Assembly: GCA_032718565.1 (NCBI GenBank)
Contig: JAVGVS010000004.1
Span: forward strand, 9,869,072-9,933,071
Reading direction: 5' to 3'
DNA: 64,000 nt
From: Distichodus sexfasciatus
Taxonomy: Eukaryota; Chordata; Actinopteri; Characiformes; Distichodontidae
Shown here: positions 16,267-29,400 of the stretch, in pieces
Layout of the letters: each line of letters opens with the position of its first letter
Position numbering within the stretch: position 1 is the stretch's first letter
Position numbers and translations under genes: made by a program
Notes under the pieces: model-generated
Databases searched by the model: none
The model's input: only the letters and a program-made list of their open reading frames with translations
What the model was told of the DNA's origin: nothing

Positions 16267-16480
16267 CAAAGTCAAAGTCAAAGTAAACTTTATTCTCATC
16301 TCTGCTATATAACTGTATGAGACAACGTGGCTTCAGTTTTAACAGTGCAAATAACAAAGAACAAGAAACAAAGAGCAAATAAGGCACATAGAATAAAATA
16401 TATAAATAGAATATAGAATATACACTTTAAACTAGAAGTAGAATATAAATGTAAACTTTAAACTAGAAGTAGAAGGAGAG
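16267..16480. repeat. Dispersed repeat beginning CAAAGTCAAAGTCAAAGT, copy 1
   Basis: It shares 'AAAGTAAACTTT', 'CATCTCTGCTATATA' and 'GAATATA..TTTAAACTA' with 30918-31110. A short piece of the same family appears reversed at 26150-26196. The CAAAGT tail repeats suggest 3' ends of a LINE family. Confidence 0.6.
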
Positions 16481-16799
16481 ACAATTAGGATGTGGTACTC
16501 AGCCTACAATTCTAAGATTGCACATCAATTTAATCAAAAGATATTTGTGTAGGTAGGTTGTATTAGTTTATCACTTAATTTGAACATCTTCAGTGTTTGT
16601 GTTTTTATAATGGATGTTTTTCATGTTATAATGCATGATACATTTTATGTTTATAATGTAATCTATGTTTATGTTCCATATTTTAATGATAATACTATTA
16701 GTAAAGTGACATCTAATGGGATTACTCAGCATTTATTTAACTTAAATTTGTATAATGTGTATATAAAGAGTATTTAGAGGGTAATAATATTGATTTAAA

Positions 16800-17400
16800 T
16801 ATTTTAAAAAGAAAGAAACATTTAGGCTCAAAACAATGTCACATTGCCCTCTGGGAGAAAACAGGAAACAGAGGCACAAATACAAAGCATCCTTTTATTA
16901 AACATCAAAATAAATCAGGCACAATGGCCACAAAACAACAAACAGGAAAGTCTTCCTTCTTTGACATACACAGAGCAGGGCACATCAATGTGTGGTAGAC
17001 GCAAAGATGGTCCGAAAAATATAAAAGGGAGAGACGTACCTAAATGGGGGGTAACAAATCTGAAACAGACTCAGGCACTAGGCTATGTGATTAAACCAAA
17101 CAAGATACTGAATACTAAATTAATAGATTAACAGAGCAGGGAAAAACTGGTGGTAGGAACTAAACAGGAAACAAACAAATTAAAACAACTGGCACTATAA
17201 ACAAACAGAGCAGTTTAAGGTAGGACCAAAAGACTAAGCAGGTACAGGTGAACACACATCATTAAATACCTAAGGGAAGGCTAACCGATCAAAACACACG
17301 GTGTGCCGGACAGAGAGAAATGACTGACATACCATCCAAGACAGGACAGCGCTGGTCTCTGGTGGCCATCTGGAAAACAGTCCAGGGGGAGGCATGACAA
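16800..17400. repeat. Unassigned repeat-like segment
   Basis: It starts near 'CACATTGCCCTCTGGGAG' and ends near 'CTGGTGGCCATCTGG...GGGGGAGGCATGACA', a texture I associate with dispersed fish repeats. No coding frame or family is recognisable. Confidence 0.3.
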
Positions 17401-18792
17401 ACGGTCACTAAAAGCCAATAAAAAAATGCACCTACTTTTTGATGTCTACAACTACAAAGAATAGAAACAATTAAAATAGGACTAAGATTGATAAGATCTT
17501 TGATGCTAAAGCCTTAGACTAAATCTAAAGTAGCTGTCAAAAATGAATGTGACATGAAGATATTTTTCATTTTTCATAATTAAGTGCTCATTACATTTTC
17601 TCTGCATTTCCAGGGTTTAATATCAAGTGTTCAACAAAGTGAGAGACAGAGTGAGAAGAGGTGAACAGAATAACATAGGTGAATTAAACATTATAATAGA
17701 CTCATTGTACCCAATTTTAGCATAATGAAGCTGAGCACTAGTCCACCCAGAACATAATAAGTGTGAAATGAATCCATAATCGCTATAAAATTCTATTAGT
17801 TGTCACTATTAAATGACGACGATGGCACTGGGCTTATTATGTCCATACAAAAAAAGAGAGACATATATTCATTAACAGAAGAGTTGGGGTCAGAAAGTTA
17901 AGATAAAGACGTGCATGTGGGGTCTTGATATATTCTGCAGGTGGAGGAGGAACTAAATCTTCCCGTGATGACAGAAGAATGCAACCGTTGACATTTCACT
18001 GTTAATTTCTAAATTCTATTCTCATTTGTCAATGATCATGGTGCAATTAACCATAGGTTGTAATTGTATAACTATATATTTGACAAATAAAAAATCTTGA
18101 AATATTGAAATATCCTGAAACTTCAAGAAATTGAGTCTGAACTTAATCCATTATCACAATCTTTTGGTCGTCATTTGACACTATAGATTGCCTTATATAG
18201 AAACACTCAAACATTCAACTTTGTACATGCACTGTGAGTCAAAAAAGGCAGTTATGTGTCTTTGCCCATAACTTTGGCAAATATTGACTTATTTAAAAAA
18301 AATTCTACTGGTGCATTCAGAAAAATGTTTTAATAAAGGGATAATTATGTTCCTCATCACATCATAAACATGTAGCTACAATATATTGGACAATGTCCAA
18401 CAACTTTAACAGTGAAAAATAAATTGTGTAATTTATGACCAAATTTAATAACAATAGTTCATTTTTCAAGTTTATAAAGAATGTTCAAAATGTGGTAGTC
18501 ACCAATACCACAAGTCAATCCCAGTACTAATTAGCATAATTAACAAATTTGGGTTTTTCCAAAGCATTGTAGGTATATCTTCAACATAGTGGGCAATAAA
18601 AATTGATTTGCTGCCAATTCTGAATGCAACAGCATCTGTCAACATTTGCCAAAGTTATGAGGCAAGTTATAGAGATCTTTGAATAACAACCAAGCTTACT
18701 TCTAACAATTTTCAATCTAACAGGTAAACAATAAACATCTAAAAGAAACATATCCAAGAACATTAGCGATTATTTTTCATAGGCGACTCCCA

Positions 18793-18805
18793 GTTGCTAG
18801 GCAAC
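18793..18805. promoter_or_regulatory. Perfect X-box-like RFX motif GTTGCTAGGCAAC
   Basis: The 13-mer GTTGCTAGGCAAC is an inverted repeat of GTTGC and GCAAC with a 3-bp spacer, the form bound by RFX factors. No promoter or gene is recognised around it. The surrounding 17.4-20.6 kb is AT-rich and holds no gene that I can see. Confidence 0.4.
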
Positions 18806-20638
18806 GGCAGGAAAGCGGTACTAGTTGCTACCTAATATTAGCTGGGAGGCCTGATGTGCTGAAGGGATCATGATGCTAAATGTTTTGTCTTGATGAGCAG
18901 AAAGTAGAAATAACAATACAATATCATATGTGAGGTGATCAAGTTTTAGGTTCCAATGAAATTAAAAAAACATACTGCGAGAGGTGGGATAAGCACATAA
19001 ATGAAACCAAATTTGAAAAATGAGACCGCATGCACAAATTTCACAAGGACTCACGAAGGGCTCTGTTTTTGGCCCTATTTTCCTTGTCTTAATCAGACAA
19101 AATAATGAAACCTTGCTTGTTGCAATTTATTTTCTCTTAAAACATGAATTGTATTTTTTGTTGTTTTTAACAGTGTTTGGCATCGATGTGACTTTTATTT
19201 GCAATACGTTTTAGATACAAGACAGTAAACAGGTGGTTTTTGTGTAGCTCAAAGATTGTCTTCACATAACATAAAAGCAGATTCAACAAAACAATACTTC
19301 CTACTTGCAGTGTGATGGATTTGAGTGTTTGACTTGCATGTAACTTTTAATTGCCATACATTTCAGATATGTCAGCAATAAGAAGTCAGAAGCAAAAATG
19401 AATGAATGACTGAATGAATGAATGATATCTGAATTGAAGAAAAACACCAGAAAAATACACAAACCTCATAAAGCATGATGTCCATCTAAATTAAGTTCTC
19501 ATAAAACTGGAAGTACAACGCTTAACCTTATATTTTTCCAGAACTTGCTGGAAGGAAAGAGAGCAGTCATATGAGATGCCATGGGGTCCAAATGGGGCAC
19601 GTTAAAGCATTTTGTTCAGCTCTATGTGAACGCTCTGTAGTGCTTGGAGTGTAAAAGGACAATGTTTGAGCTTTTTTTGGCAGAAATTCCAAAAATGTTA
19701 TGCAACAGTTAAAACGGAGTCATCACAATATGATCAGAGCTTATTAACAATTGTAAAAACCAGGCAGTCCACTGTATGAAATAACTTCATCAACTATTCA
19801 TGTTAACACACTTATTTCATTTACTTCGATTTAAACCAATAATTTATGCAGTGTTTAAGAGTGAGTGTGTTACTATGCAATCTTTATGTATTCTGCAAAC
19901 CAGCAATATACTCAAATAAAGTAAAAGTGTTTTCTTCCATTTGTGTAGAAACCACTTTTCATATTTGAGTATAATTGCCGGTTTGAAGAATCAGTCTTGG
20001 TAAAATCCAAGTTCCCTATGAGGTCCTAAAATGACATTGACACATTCTCCATCCCCACAAATAGAGCCTGGAAATTGGGAACCGTCATAAATGCAGTAAT
20101 TTAATTTATGTGGGCCGCTTGCACAAAACTGCACTACATTTCCAGGAATGAGATTTCATTCCAGAAGTGTCGGTTCAGATTTTTAGAGGAAATGAGGACA
20201 CTGCAGAAAATATTTGGCATAACACACAGGTACACACTCCCTTTAGATAACAAATCTTGTTGTGTGTGTAAAAGTGAGCGATTTAAATAAGATCTCTTCA
20301 CGCTTTTCCCGCTTTTAAACAGCGAGATAGCGGCGCCATCTTGTGGACGTCTGTCGTCATTGTCACTCCTCGATATAGACAGGAAACGGGTACTAGACTG
20401 CGCATGCGCCGAAATGCGTAATTTCCGTAAATTGAAGCTCAATAACATACAAATATGGCATCAAGAAGTCAAAATGACAGTTCACACAAAGGCACGAGTA
20501 CAAAGAGTTAAACAAAAAATAAATAAATAATAGAATAAACAAATAAACCAGAAGAAAGAGAAAAAATACATATGAATATCAATAAATAAAATAAAAATAA
20601 TAATAATAAAGAGGCTCATCTCAAATTATAGACAGAAA

Positions 20639-23600
20639 TTAAAGAACATATCCGAAGGGCTCTCTTATCTTTTACAGATTGTAGAGATTTGTACAGCAAC
20701 TCAAATTCCCTCAACCAGTAGCTCATGGATCAGTCTTAAAATATCTACATTTATGAATGATAAATTTCCCAAATAAAATTAAGATGTTTAGCAGAAAAGT
20801 TGTGTTATCATTACCACAGAGGCCAAACTTAATAGCTTTCCATGTTAATGGAGGCGTCTCAAACCTCTTAGACAGAAGCCAGCTCCATAACTCCAACCAA
20901 AAAGACTGCACTGGATTACACAGAAAAAATAAGTGTTCCAAGTTTTCTATCTCACTTTCACAGAAGACACAGCTATTCCTTTCAAAATTAAAGTTCAACC
21001 TTAAAAATTCGTTGGTTGGATAAATTTCATTTAACATCTTGAAATGTATCTGTTTAAACCTGAAATTCCTTGAAAATGGAATTCCTTTTGGCTGTATTAG
21101 GAAAAAGAACCTTTCTGAATATTTCTGGTAATTTTATTTGTACATTTGCCATCAAAAACATCAATTCCTCCTATGAGAACCGCTCCCAGCTCTGGTGACT
21201 TCTGTGAATACCTAACTTATTTCACCATTACTATCAAAGAGGCTGGTATAGCTTTAAGTACTTCATCATAGCTCTTCACAGAACATGTAAGATAAAATTT
21301 ATTTGAAAATTCTGAAAGTTGCAATAGGCTTCCATTTTCATCCATGAAGTGAGCTGTGGCCCACACCCCTTTGGCTCCCCATTCATCTACTGTAGATGCA
21401 CAAACCTTTTAGGAAGTCTAATGTATCTGTTATTCCATACAGGTGTATTGTGTGGTGTGAAATTACATTTGTAAATTAACTTCCAGTATAGCAGGACCTG
21501 CTGATGGAAAGCAGAAAGTTTGACAGGCAAAGTGGCACATTCAAAATCACAGCGTAACATAAAATCTATCCTACCCATTTTTCCAAAAATAGCATTAGGA
21601 ATGATGAACCAAAGAGAATGCATATTATTAACAAAGGATTTTAACCATTTCAACTTCAGGACACCATTCATGACATCAAAATCGATCACATTTGCACCAT
21701 CCTCTTCATAGTCCTTAACCATATCACTTTTCCTTATGTAATGGCATTTATTTCTCCAAATGAACCTAAAGTTAATGTTGTTAATACCTTTGATCCCTTT
21801 TGATGAGATAGGTAAGGAGAAGGCCGGGTAAACTAACCTCAACAAACAATTCGTCTTGGGCAGCAAAATTCTGCCAAAAATGGTGAGATCCCTCTGCAGC
21901 CATCTATTTATGTTATTTCCAAAATTCTTATTTTCAAGTGTGATCTTATCTTTAGAAATAACAATTCCCAAATATTTGACCTCATTTTTAATAGCTATAT
22001 TACATATCGACTGCAGGGGGCACTCATGCAGTGAAATTATTTCACATTTATGTAAATTTAACCATGAACCTGACACTTAGGAGAATTGCTCAATTTTAAA
22101 TAAGGTAAGGGGAAACTGATGTTCATCCTTAAAAAACAGAGTGGTGTCATCAGCTAACTGACTTATTATTATTTGTTTATCCAACACTTTATATCACTGT
22201 TTTATATGGATAGCTAACAATTCTGCCACTAATATGAACAAAAGAGGTGAACAGCTACATCTACATGACGTATTCCTTTGTTAACTTCAAATACTGGGCA
22301 AGTGCCATGTTCTAAAGAAACAGAACTATTTATTCCACTATACAGGATCCTAACCGCATCTATAAACTTCTCCCCGAAACCAAAGCGGTGTAAAGTTTCC
22401 AAGATGAAATTATGTTCAAGAGAATCAAATGCCTAGTAAAAATCTAAGAATAAAAATGTACCCACTCTCTTGTAGAACATCACTATAGTCAAGCAGATCC
22501 AAAACCAACCTAATGTTATTATGGATTGATCTACCCCTTAAGAACCCAGACAGAGTCTCACTAATTATATTTGCAATGCCCTAGCCTAGCTGCAATTGTC
22601 CCTGAAAATATCTTGTAATCTGTGTTTAGTAAAGCTATTGGTCTTAAATTGTCCAAAAATCTTTTGTCTTTACCAGACTTTGGGATGAGGGTAATTAACC
22701 CTTGTTTCATACTTGACATTAGTTCTTTAGCCCCTATACATTCTAAAATGGCTTTAAACAGTAAGTTCCTCAAATCTTTCCAAAAGAACTGCTAAAAATT
22801 TGTTGTGAGCCCATCCATTCCTAGAGATTTGTTCACAGCCATCTTTAAGATAACTGCATCTAATTTATCAATTCTAAATTCTGCCTCATACAAATCTCTA
22901 AATGAATCCTCAATACATGGAATATTATTATTAATTCTATCCAGGAAAATATCAGCATCTTCTAAGGCATAGTCCGATGAGTATAACCCTGAGTAAAATG
23001 TAAACACCTCTCTTTCTATACTCCTAGCATCCTTACACTCGACCCCATTTATCATAAGACTAGTAATTGAGTTCTTCTGCTGTCTGTCTCTCTCCAAGTT
23101 ACTAAAGTACGAAGGATTCTTTTCACCTGCCTCAATCCATTTTGCACGTGCTCTTATAAAAGCCCCTTGGGCTCTTTCAAGATACAGGTTGTCTAATTTA
23201 CTTTGTAACTCCATCAATTCATTTCTTCCCCGATCGTTTAATACAGTCTTACTACAACATCGGGAGATTTGTCTTAGTAACTCGCTCTCATATGCCATTT
23301 TTTCCTTATGTAAGTCTTTGGAGAAGCTGATCATGAATTCTCTTACTTTAAACTTAAGAAATTCCCATTTGTGCATATTACTTTCAACTGAATCCTTGCC
23401 TTCAATTTCTGTTATTATTTCTCCAATCCGACTGCAGTAATCCTCTTTATTTAACAAATGTGCATTTCCAATATCCTTTATTTCTACATTCCTTAGTCTT
23501 GGGTTCCAAAACCAGATCTATAAAACAGTGATCAGATATGGGTGCTTTGGAGAAAGTGGTTCGAGAAGCATACTTCAGAAGACTATTGCTCACCAACCAA

Positions 23601-23645
23601 TAATCAATTCTTGATTTACATTCCCCATTAGGCTTAAACCATGTC
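20639..23645 (-). mobile_element. L1-Tx1-type LINE, dead ORF2 remnant
   Basis: Reading leftwards on the minus strand there is, first, a short endonuclease C-terminal remnant (about 23640-23480). A 221-codon piece follows (23457-22792) with the L1-like linker (ARAKWIEAGEKNPSYFSNLE). Reverse transcriptase pieces follow, including GLITLIPKSGKD and NLRPIALLN (22773-22561), with the catalytic LADDTTLFF near 22120-22160. A C-terminal part (22076-21387) ends with a Cys/His motif (CVFCESEIENLEHLFFLC) at about 20980-20910. Several frame breaks and stops separate these pieces. The 5' part (ORF1 and most of the endonuclease) is missing, so the copy is truncated and inactive. The A-rich stretch near 20510-20610 lies on the 3' side but is not a clean minus-strand poly(A) tail. 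Confidence 0.85.
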
Positions 23646-24150
23646 TAACGGTCTATTCTGTAAAGAAAGCATTCAAGTAAGAATTGCAATTTACTCTGTG
23701 CACTGTAGTTTGCACATGTCAATAAAAACTTTGAATCCTTGAAACAAATGTTTTTGACCTTTTTCTGCCAGCTATCTTTTTACACAGGGCCACTATACAC
23801 AATTGTTTGTTTGTTCTTTTCACTGAACACAGTTTGAATGAGGAGTTGGTTATTGTAAAAGAAGTAATGTGCATGCAGGTGATATTTGTATAGATTTATC
23901 TACACCCTCCCAGCAGTTTTTGTTTCCATTTTATACTCTATGCTTATTAGAACAAAAAGACATTCAAATGTTGTCTCTCTGAAAATGTACATCTAGCACC
24001 ACCCTATATGTTATCACAATATTACTTTGATTTAACTGAGTGCCATCTGTCTAGCTTGATATTTAAGAACATGTTAACATCATTCAACATATTATTGAGT
24101 AAATAAGCAGTGTGTAACAGTTTGCCAAAACCTTATGGCATTGAGGGTAA

Positions 24151-24400
24151 TTCAAGATTCAAGTTTTTAAGATTCTTTATTTGTCACGTGCAAGTTATAC
24201 AGGTACAACATGCAGTGAAATGTATCCTGATCCGCTCTTTTAACTGTGCAATAGACAAGGGAAAGACAATAGATACAATACAACTTACAAACATAAGACT
24301 GACTTAAATAAGGAGGTTGGGGTAACAGGACGAAAAAATAAAACTATATATTATGCAATAAGGAACATAAAGTTACATGTGCAATATAAAGTTACATGTG
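24151..24400. repeat. Dispersed repeat beginning TTCAAGATTCAAG, copy 2
   Basis: It is the near-identical partner of 15606-15850, in the same orientation. Around it (23.65-25.40 kb) is AT-rich sequence in which I see no gene. Confidence 0.65.
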
Positions 24401-25402
24401 CAAGTTTTTAATGTCCATATGCTTATTTTTAACAGATAAAGACATGAAATCACACAAAATTAAACTGCTGTGCAGGTTTCCCATTCAATCTTCTCCCTAA
24501 GTTAACTTTAATGAGTAAATTGTCAATTGATTATGCAGTTCTGTAGTAGAAAAGGTGTTGTGTTTCTAGGTATATTGGTTGGGCCTATATAAAGGCTGAA
24601 AATTTGCATTACTTGAGTCATGGCAACTGAAACTGTTTCAATCACTATAACTTATTCTGAGGGTACATTCTAGCACTGTGTGTGTCCAAAGAAAAGGCAG
24701 AAAGGCTAAGAACTGGTGAATACACAATAAGCTTTTATTTGATGATATTTGCTTGAGGCAATTTGTTGGGTCAAACACTATTGTCAACGCTTTTTGAGAT
24801 GATTTTCTTCAGATAAATAGTTCTTGGCCATTTTAACACAACATGTCAGAATTTCTATTAGCCTGTTGAACTGTACTGTCGGCCTTAATGTAGGAAAAAG
24901 TATGTGTGAAAATCGTGTGGACACAGGCTGTCAGCTACTCCTCCTTTCGCAGGTTAAGCTTTATTTATCTAGGCTAAAATCACCCCTCTTCTTATGTATT
25001 TGAAAAAATCTTACATTAAAAATGTAGCCTGCAGTAAAGAGTTGTTTTAAGATTTAATCTGCCCTGTTCTGTAAAGCAAAGCAGACTACAGACATCAGAT
25101 TATAAATATATTGTGAAAGGATTATGGAAATCCTGACTGTCTAAATAATGTTGTTTCTTTAAATTAGCACTCAAAGACACTAATGTGGCTAAAAATGCAT
25201 GAAAGACATTGACAACATTTAGCAAAAGTCACAGGTAGACATAATAACGTTTTACCAAAACTTGTATTAGCCACATAAACATCATTTTATTTATGTCAAA
25301 TATGTTTAAAAATCTTATGTTTATTATTATATTTACACTGAGTACAATTTGGATAGTCATGGGTATTTAGCCAAATCAACTCTCCAAATGTATTGTGATT
25401 AG

Positions 25403-25993
25403 TAGGGGTGCAACGATACATTAATCTATATCAATATATTAAATCAACAAACCACACTGATCCAAAATCAACAAGCCCATACCACTGATTCCAAATGAAA
25501 ACATTGATCATATTGTAACGTCATTTGATATTCAACAGAAGGCTTTAAAAAAGTGTGATATTGGACTTGATGATATTGGAAGATGTCATATGTTGTCCGT
25601 TTAATTGATATAATATTGTTTCATGTTGAAATTTGTGATTCACATCCCTAGGAACTGCAGGAGCTGGCAGGTTTGAAGATCATTACTGTGGATTGCTGAC
25701 CAGTCAGCAATGACACAGTGCTTTACCTGGCCACGGCTGATGCTTTTAGCCACAGGTTTTTTAAATATCTTATGTCAGTTATAGATAATCTGTTTTAAAA
25801 AATATTTTAACTTATTTCTGTTAAATAATGTTTTTTGTTCCTCTCTCATGAAAGGAAGGTGATGAGCTTCTCCACGAGGTTGCCTTGTAGAAGGCCTGAA
25901 GGACATGGAGGGCCGGAAAGTCAGGACCATCCAGTATTCAGGGTAAAGGTTTTTGGTTTTTTTAACGTCTGTCATAAATGTATAAGCTTTTTA
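25403..25993 (+). pseudogene. Broken copy of ADPRH exons 3-4 with attached hAT-like element
   Basis: 25403-25650 is a hAT-like element (TAGGGGTGCAACGATAC ... TTCACATCCCTA) matching 41935-42192 in intron 2 of the second ADPRH gene. From 25651 the match runs on through exon 3 (ELQELAG), intron 3 (GTTTTTTAAATATCTTATG) and exon 4 (GDELLHEV, then a TAG stop) to about 25993. Exon 3 has an internal deletion and a TGA. Its catalytic SDDT reads SNDT. The exon 4 acceptor CAG has become AAG. No matching sequence is seen left of 25403. It is a non-functional, transposon-bounded partial duplicate about 0.5 kb upstream of the first intact gene. Confidence 0.85.
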
Positions 25994-26004
25994 TACATGC
26001 GCAA

Positions 26005-26250
26005 TGCCAAACCCAGGAATGCAAAACATCTGGGAAATGTTTTAAAAAGTAAATAAATGAAATGTTATTTTCAAAAAAGGGATTTCAGTAGTGAAACTGG
26101 AAATAACCTGGAGCCACGTCGTCTCGTCTCTCTATGTATCTGTACAGTATATAGCAGAGATGACAATAAAGTTGACTTTGACTTTGACTTTGAAACTTGA
26201 TTGCATGTCACGGACTACCTGCATCTACCGTCGCGGACCACTAGGGGGTC
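26005..26250. mobile_element. hAT-like fragment with a nested LINE-tail piece
   Basis: 'CATCTGGGAAATGTTTT', 'GATTTCAGTAGTGAA' and 'GATTGCATGTCACGGACTAC' match the interior of the hAT-like element at 29302-29691. Between them (about 26098-26196) sits a foreign piece ending in TGACTTTGACTTTGACTTTG, the reversed tail of the repeat at 16267. This is a nested insertion. Confidence 0.55.
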
Positions 26251-26253
26251 GCC
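26238..26253. promoter_or_regulatory. CTCF-like site CCACTAGGGGGTCGCC
   Basis: It is close to the vertebrate CTCF core (CCASYAGRKGGCR) but has an extra T before CGC. It lies about 200 bp upstream of the proposed first exon of the first ADPRH gene, in CpG-containing sequence. Function is inferred from motif only. Confidence 0.3.
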
Positions 26254-26254
26254 G

Positions 26255-26447
26255 TACACCGGTTGAAAACCCCCGGATTACATCATCGCGACGCGCGCTT
26301 CCTAGTTTTGACACGTGACATAACATCGCCGCATGCTCTTCCGCCACTCCCGACTTCAACTGGCATTTTAGTGTTGCATAACAAAAATCTCAGCGAGTGT
26401 GGGCAAAAAAGTCAAATTAAACCCTGCGTCAAGACGAGACAGAACTC
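26255..26447 (+). promoter_or_regulatory. CpG-containing 5' region of the first ADPRH gene
   Basis: It is locally CpG-rich (ATCATCGCGACGCGCGCTTCC, CATCGCCGCATGC) compared with the AT-rich surroundings, and leads directly into ATGGCGGTCAG followed by a GTGAGC donor. I infer a TATA-less promoter and 5' UTR. Confidence 0.45.
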
Positions 26448-29400
26448 ATGGCGGTCAGGTGAGCACTGTCACATCCTCTACTATTCCTGTAATAACTCAG
26501 CAGGGACGTCACTAGGATTGAAAGACAAGGGCGGCTTAGCCCCCAGGGTTGTAGGAAGGAATTAGCTGAAAAGTTTTCACCAAACCTAAACAGGCTTCTT
26601 TAATTTTATTATCTCATGTACAGCAATTATGCTCTTATCTGGCTCACTTTGTTTCACTGGCTTCTCTGGAAGATCCCCTGCCTTTGGTTTCCTTAGCCTT
26701 TAGGATGTCTGCCTTGTTTTTAATTACAGTCTAAATGAGTCCATAAGGTTTTTTTAAACAGCCTTCATGTTGAGGTTGTGTTCATTAAAAACATGCTAGC
26801 AAATATATCTAACAATGCATTTAATAATATTCAATGTGAAAAATAATATCTAAAGATCTAGTTTCACAACTACTCTTTCTTTATTCTTGGTGTCTTTTCA
26901 AATAAAGTTTTTCATTGCTGCCTACCACTGATCAACCATTTCTGTATGCAACTGAAGACAGACTACCAACATCGGAGAGACGATAACATAATGGTGTGGT
27001 ACAATCATTAGTTTATTCACTGGTAGTTTAGTTCCTAGTAAAATCTGACAAAACAAAATAAGCATGAATATTTCTCAAAGATGTATTCCCCCAGATGAGG
27101 ATATGTGACTCTGCACGGCGAAACCAGTCGCTTGTCGCAACGGAGGTTTCCGAGAAAAACGACCGTTTATGTTGCGTGGTGTAAAATTTTGGATTTTTTG
27201 TTTTTAGTGTTTTGAAACAGTGGAAGGTCTATACTGTACTTTTGTGAATAAATTTTGAATTTTTGTGAATAAAATTCTTGAGGCGAGGAATTCAATTCCA
27301 GCAGAATGTTAAAAGTTTCTGCTTGGGGTTTACTTTGAAGGTGGAAGCATCAAAGAATGCCTTCTGGTTTTAAGAGTAGCAAAACGGTTTAGCACCCTGT
27401 TGTGGCTAAGCTGCCTGACCATGTCATTTTCAAGTGACATTTCCTAGTATTAAAAATACCCAACAACGTCACTTTCCTTTCACTTAAGCAAACATAAGTA
27501 AAGTTAAGCAATGAACAGTTATTGACACCTACTCACAGTATTGTTCTGTTGAACTGAGTATAAACGTTGCTACCAGAGAAACTTTAATAGTAAACGGGCT
27601 CTGGTTGCTACTCGCTAACAAGCAGCGACATGTAGCTTCCGCCTGAGTCCTAATGTCCTAATGCCGCCTGCTACCTATAGCAGCTTAAACAGCCAGTACA
27701 TCATTTTAATTAAATAATGATAGCTAGACTTATTATTTTCAATTCATAGTCTTACTTCTATTTGTTAAGTGCGTATCTGCGCTCAGTGATATCTTGTATG
27801 GATATATAATTTAAAAAGAGTATAATAATTACTATAATTTTAGTGGGGCTTGGGATCATTTTGGGGGGCTTCAGCGCCGCCCCCCCATGTAACTCAGTAT
27901 ATAGTTGTTGAAGTAAATGATGTCGCCAGTGTGCTGATTATCTTCATTATAGAACATGTATTTATATATAGTGTGTTAAGGTCATATATATTTATGCTAA
28001 GCAAATACATTTCGACATTTGTATTTGTGCAGTCAACAGTGATTACACGTCAAACCAGTTTCCGTTTTGGAAGTTCCCGCGAGAATGTGTGAATGGGGAT
28101 TTTAGCGAAGTAATGGGATTATAAAATTTCACACACGCAACCAAATGCGGACGTCCCAAGTCTCCCGGAAGTTCCTGGAGTCATATTGATAGCAGCTTCC
28201 TGATGCCCGCAAATTGAATAAAATATCCCGGAAACTAGAGCAAGCAAACAAACAAGAGGGGATGTCTGAAAATGTGTTACGTTAAAGCGTCGCTGAAATT
28301 TTAGATGAATCATTTTATTAAATTTACACACACAAATGTGTATGCGATTTTAAAATTACTTAGCTCAATGAAAAACTTCGGGTAACAAATTTGATTAGAA
28401 AAACATGCACACAGAAACACACGCACATCTAAGTAACTTAACTAACATTTTGTGTGTGTAACTAATTTTATTAACTAAAATGTGTATGATTTTAAATTGT
28501 AACTAAATGTATTAAACGTTACCTAAATCAACTGTATGTGTGAGCGATTGTCATTTAAAGTGAGTGATTATTTGTGATTGTGAACATACCACAGCACAGC
28601 ACACAGGGCACCACAACGAAATATGACTTCTTCATTTGACCCATCCGTGAAGGAGCAGTGGGCAGCTGACATGGGCAGCACCCGGGGAGCAGTGCTTTGG
28701 GATGGTACCTTGCTCATGAGTACCTCAGTGATGCCTTTACCCGTCTTTGGAATCGAACCGGCGACCTTCTGATCACAGAACACCCTAACCGTTAGGCTAT
28801 CAACTACCCAATCATGAACAAGTTACAGCATAGGCATATTCAAATCTCATGCAAAATTTGTTCGCTGAACATAATGTGTTCGTGTGTGTGTGTATGGCCG
28901 CAGTGTTGCTGGTTGTGATCACTACAGAGCGGGGATGCTGCTAAGTGGAGTGGGAGACGCTCTTGGCTACAAGTGGGAGTTCACCTACTCCGGACCTCAA
29001 ATCCACAAGGTCAGATCCACACGTAAAATATATATCATATATATGTGTGTGTGTGTGTACATATATATATACACATACATATATATACATATGTATATAT
29101 ATATTATTTTGGGATGGGCGATATGGCCTAAAAATAATACTGCAATATTTTTAAACTATGTCGCAATACACAGTATATATCTTGATATATTCTCTCTTTC
29201 TGGGAGAGAAATACATTTCCCACAATAACCTGGGATTCAGAGTGCTCATACACAGCGTGTTGAGATCAAAGGTGGAACAGTAAGATCAAAGGTGGATCTA
29301 TTAGAGGTGTGAACCTTCATTGGTCTCACGATTTCATGATTTGATTTGATTCAATTGTGATTATTTCTGTAGGTCAACGTTTTGATTCAATACCATATCT

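Noticed and set aside
16844..17131. 95-codon plus-strand frame
   Set aside because: Low-complexity, inside a repeat-like segment, with no domain or splice context.
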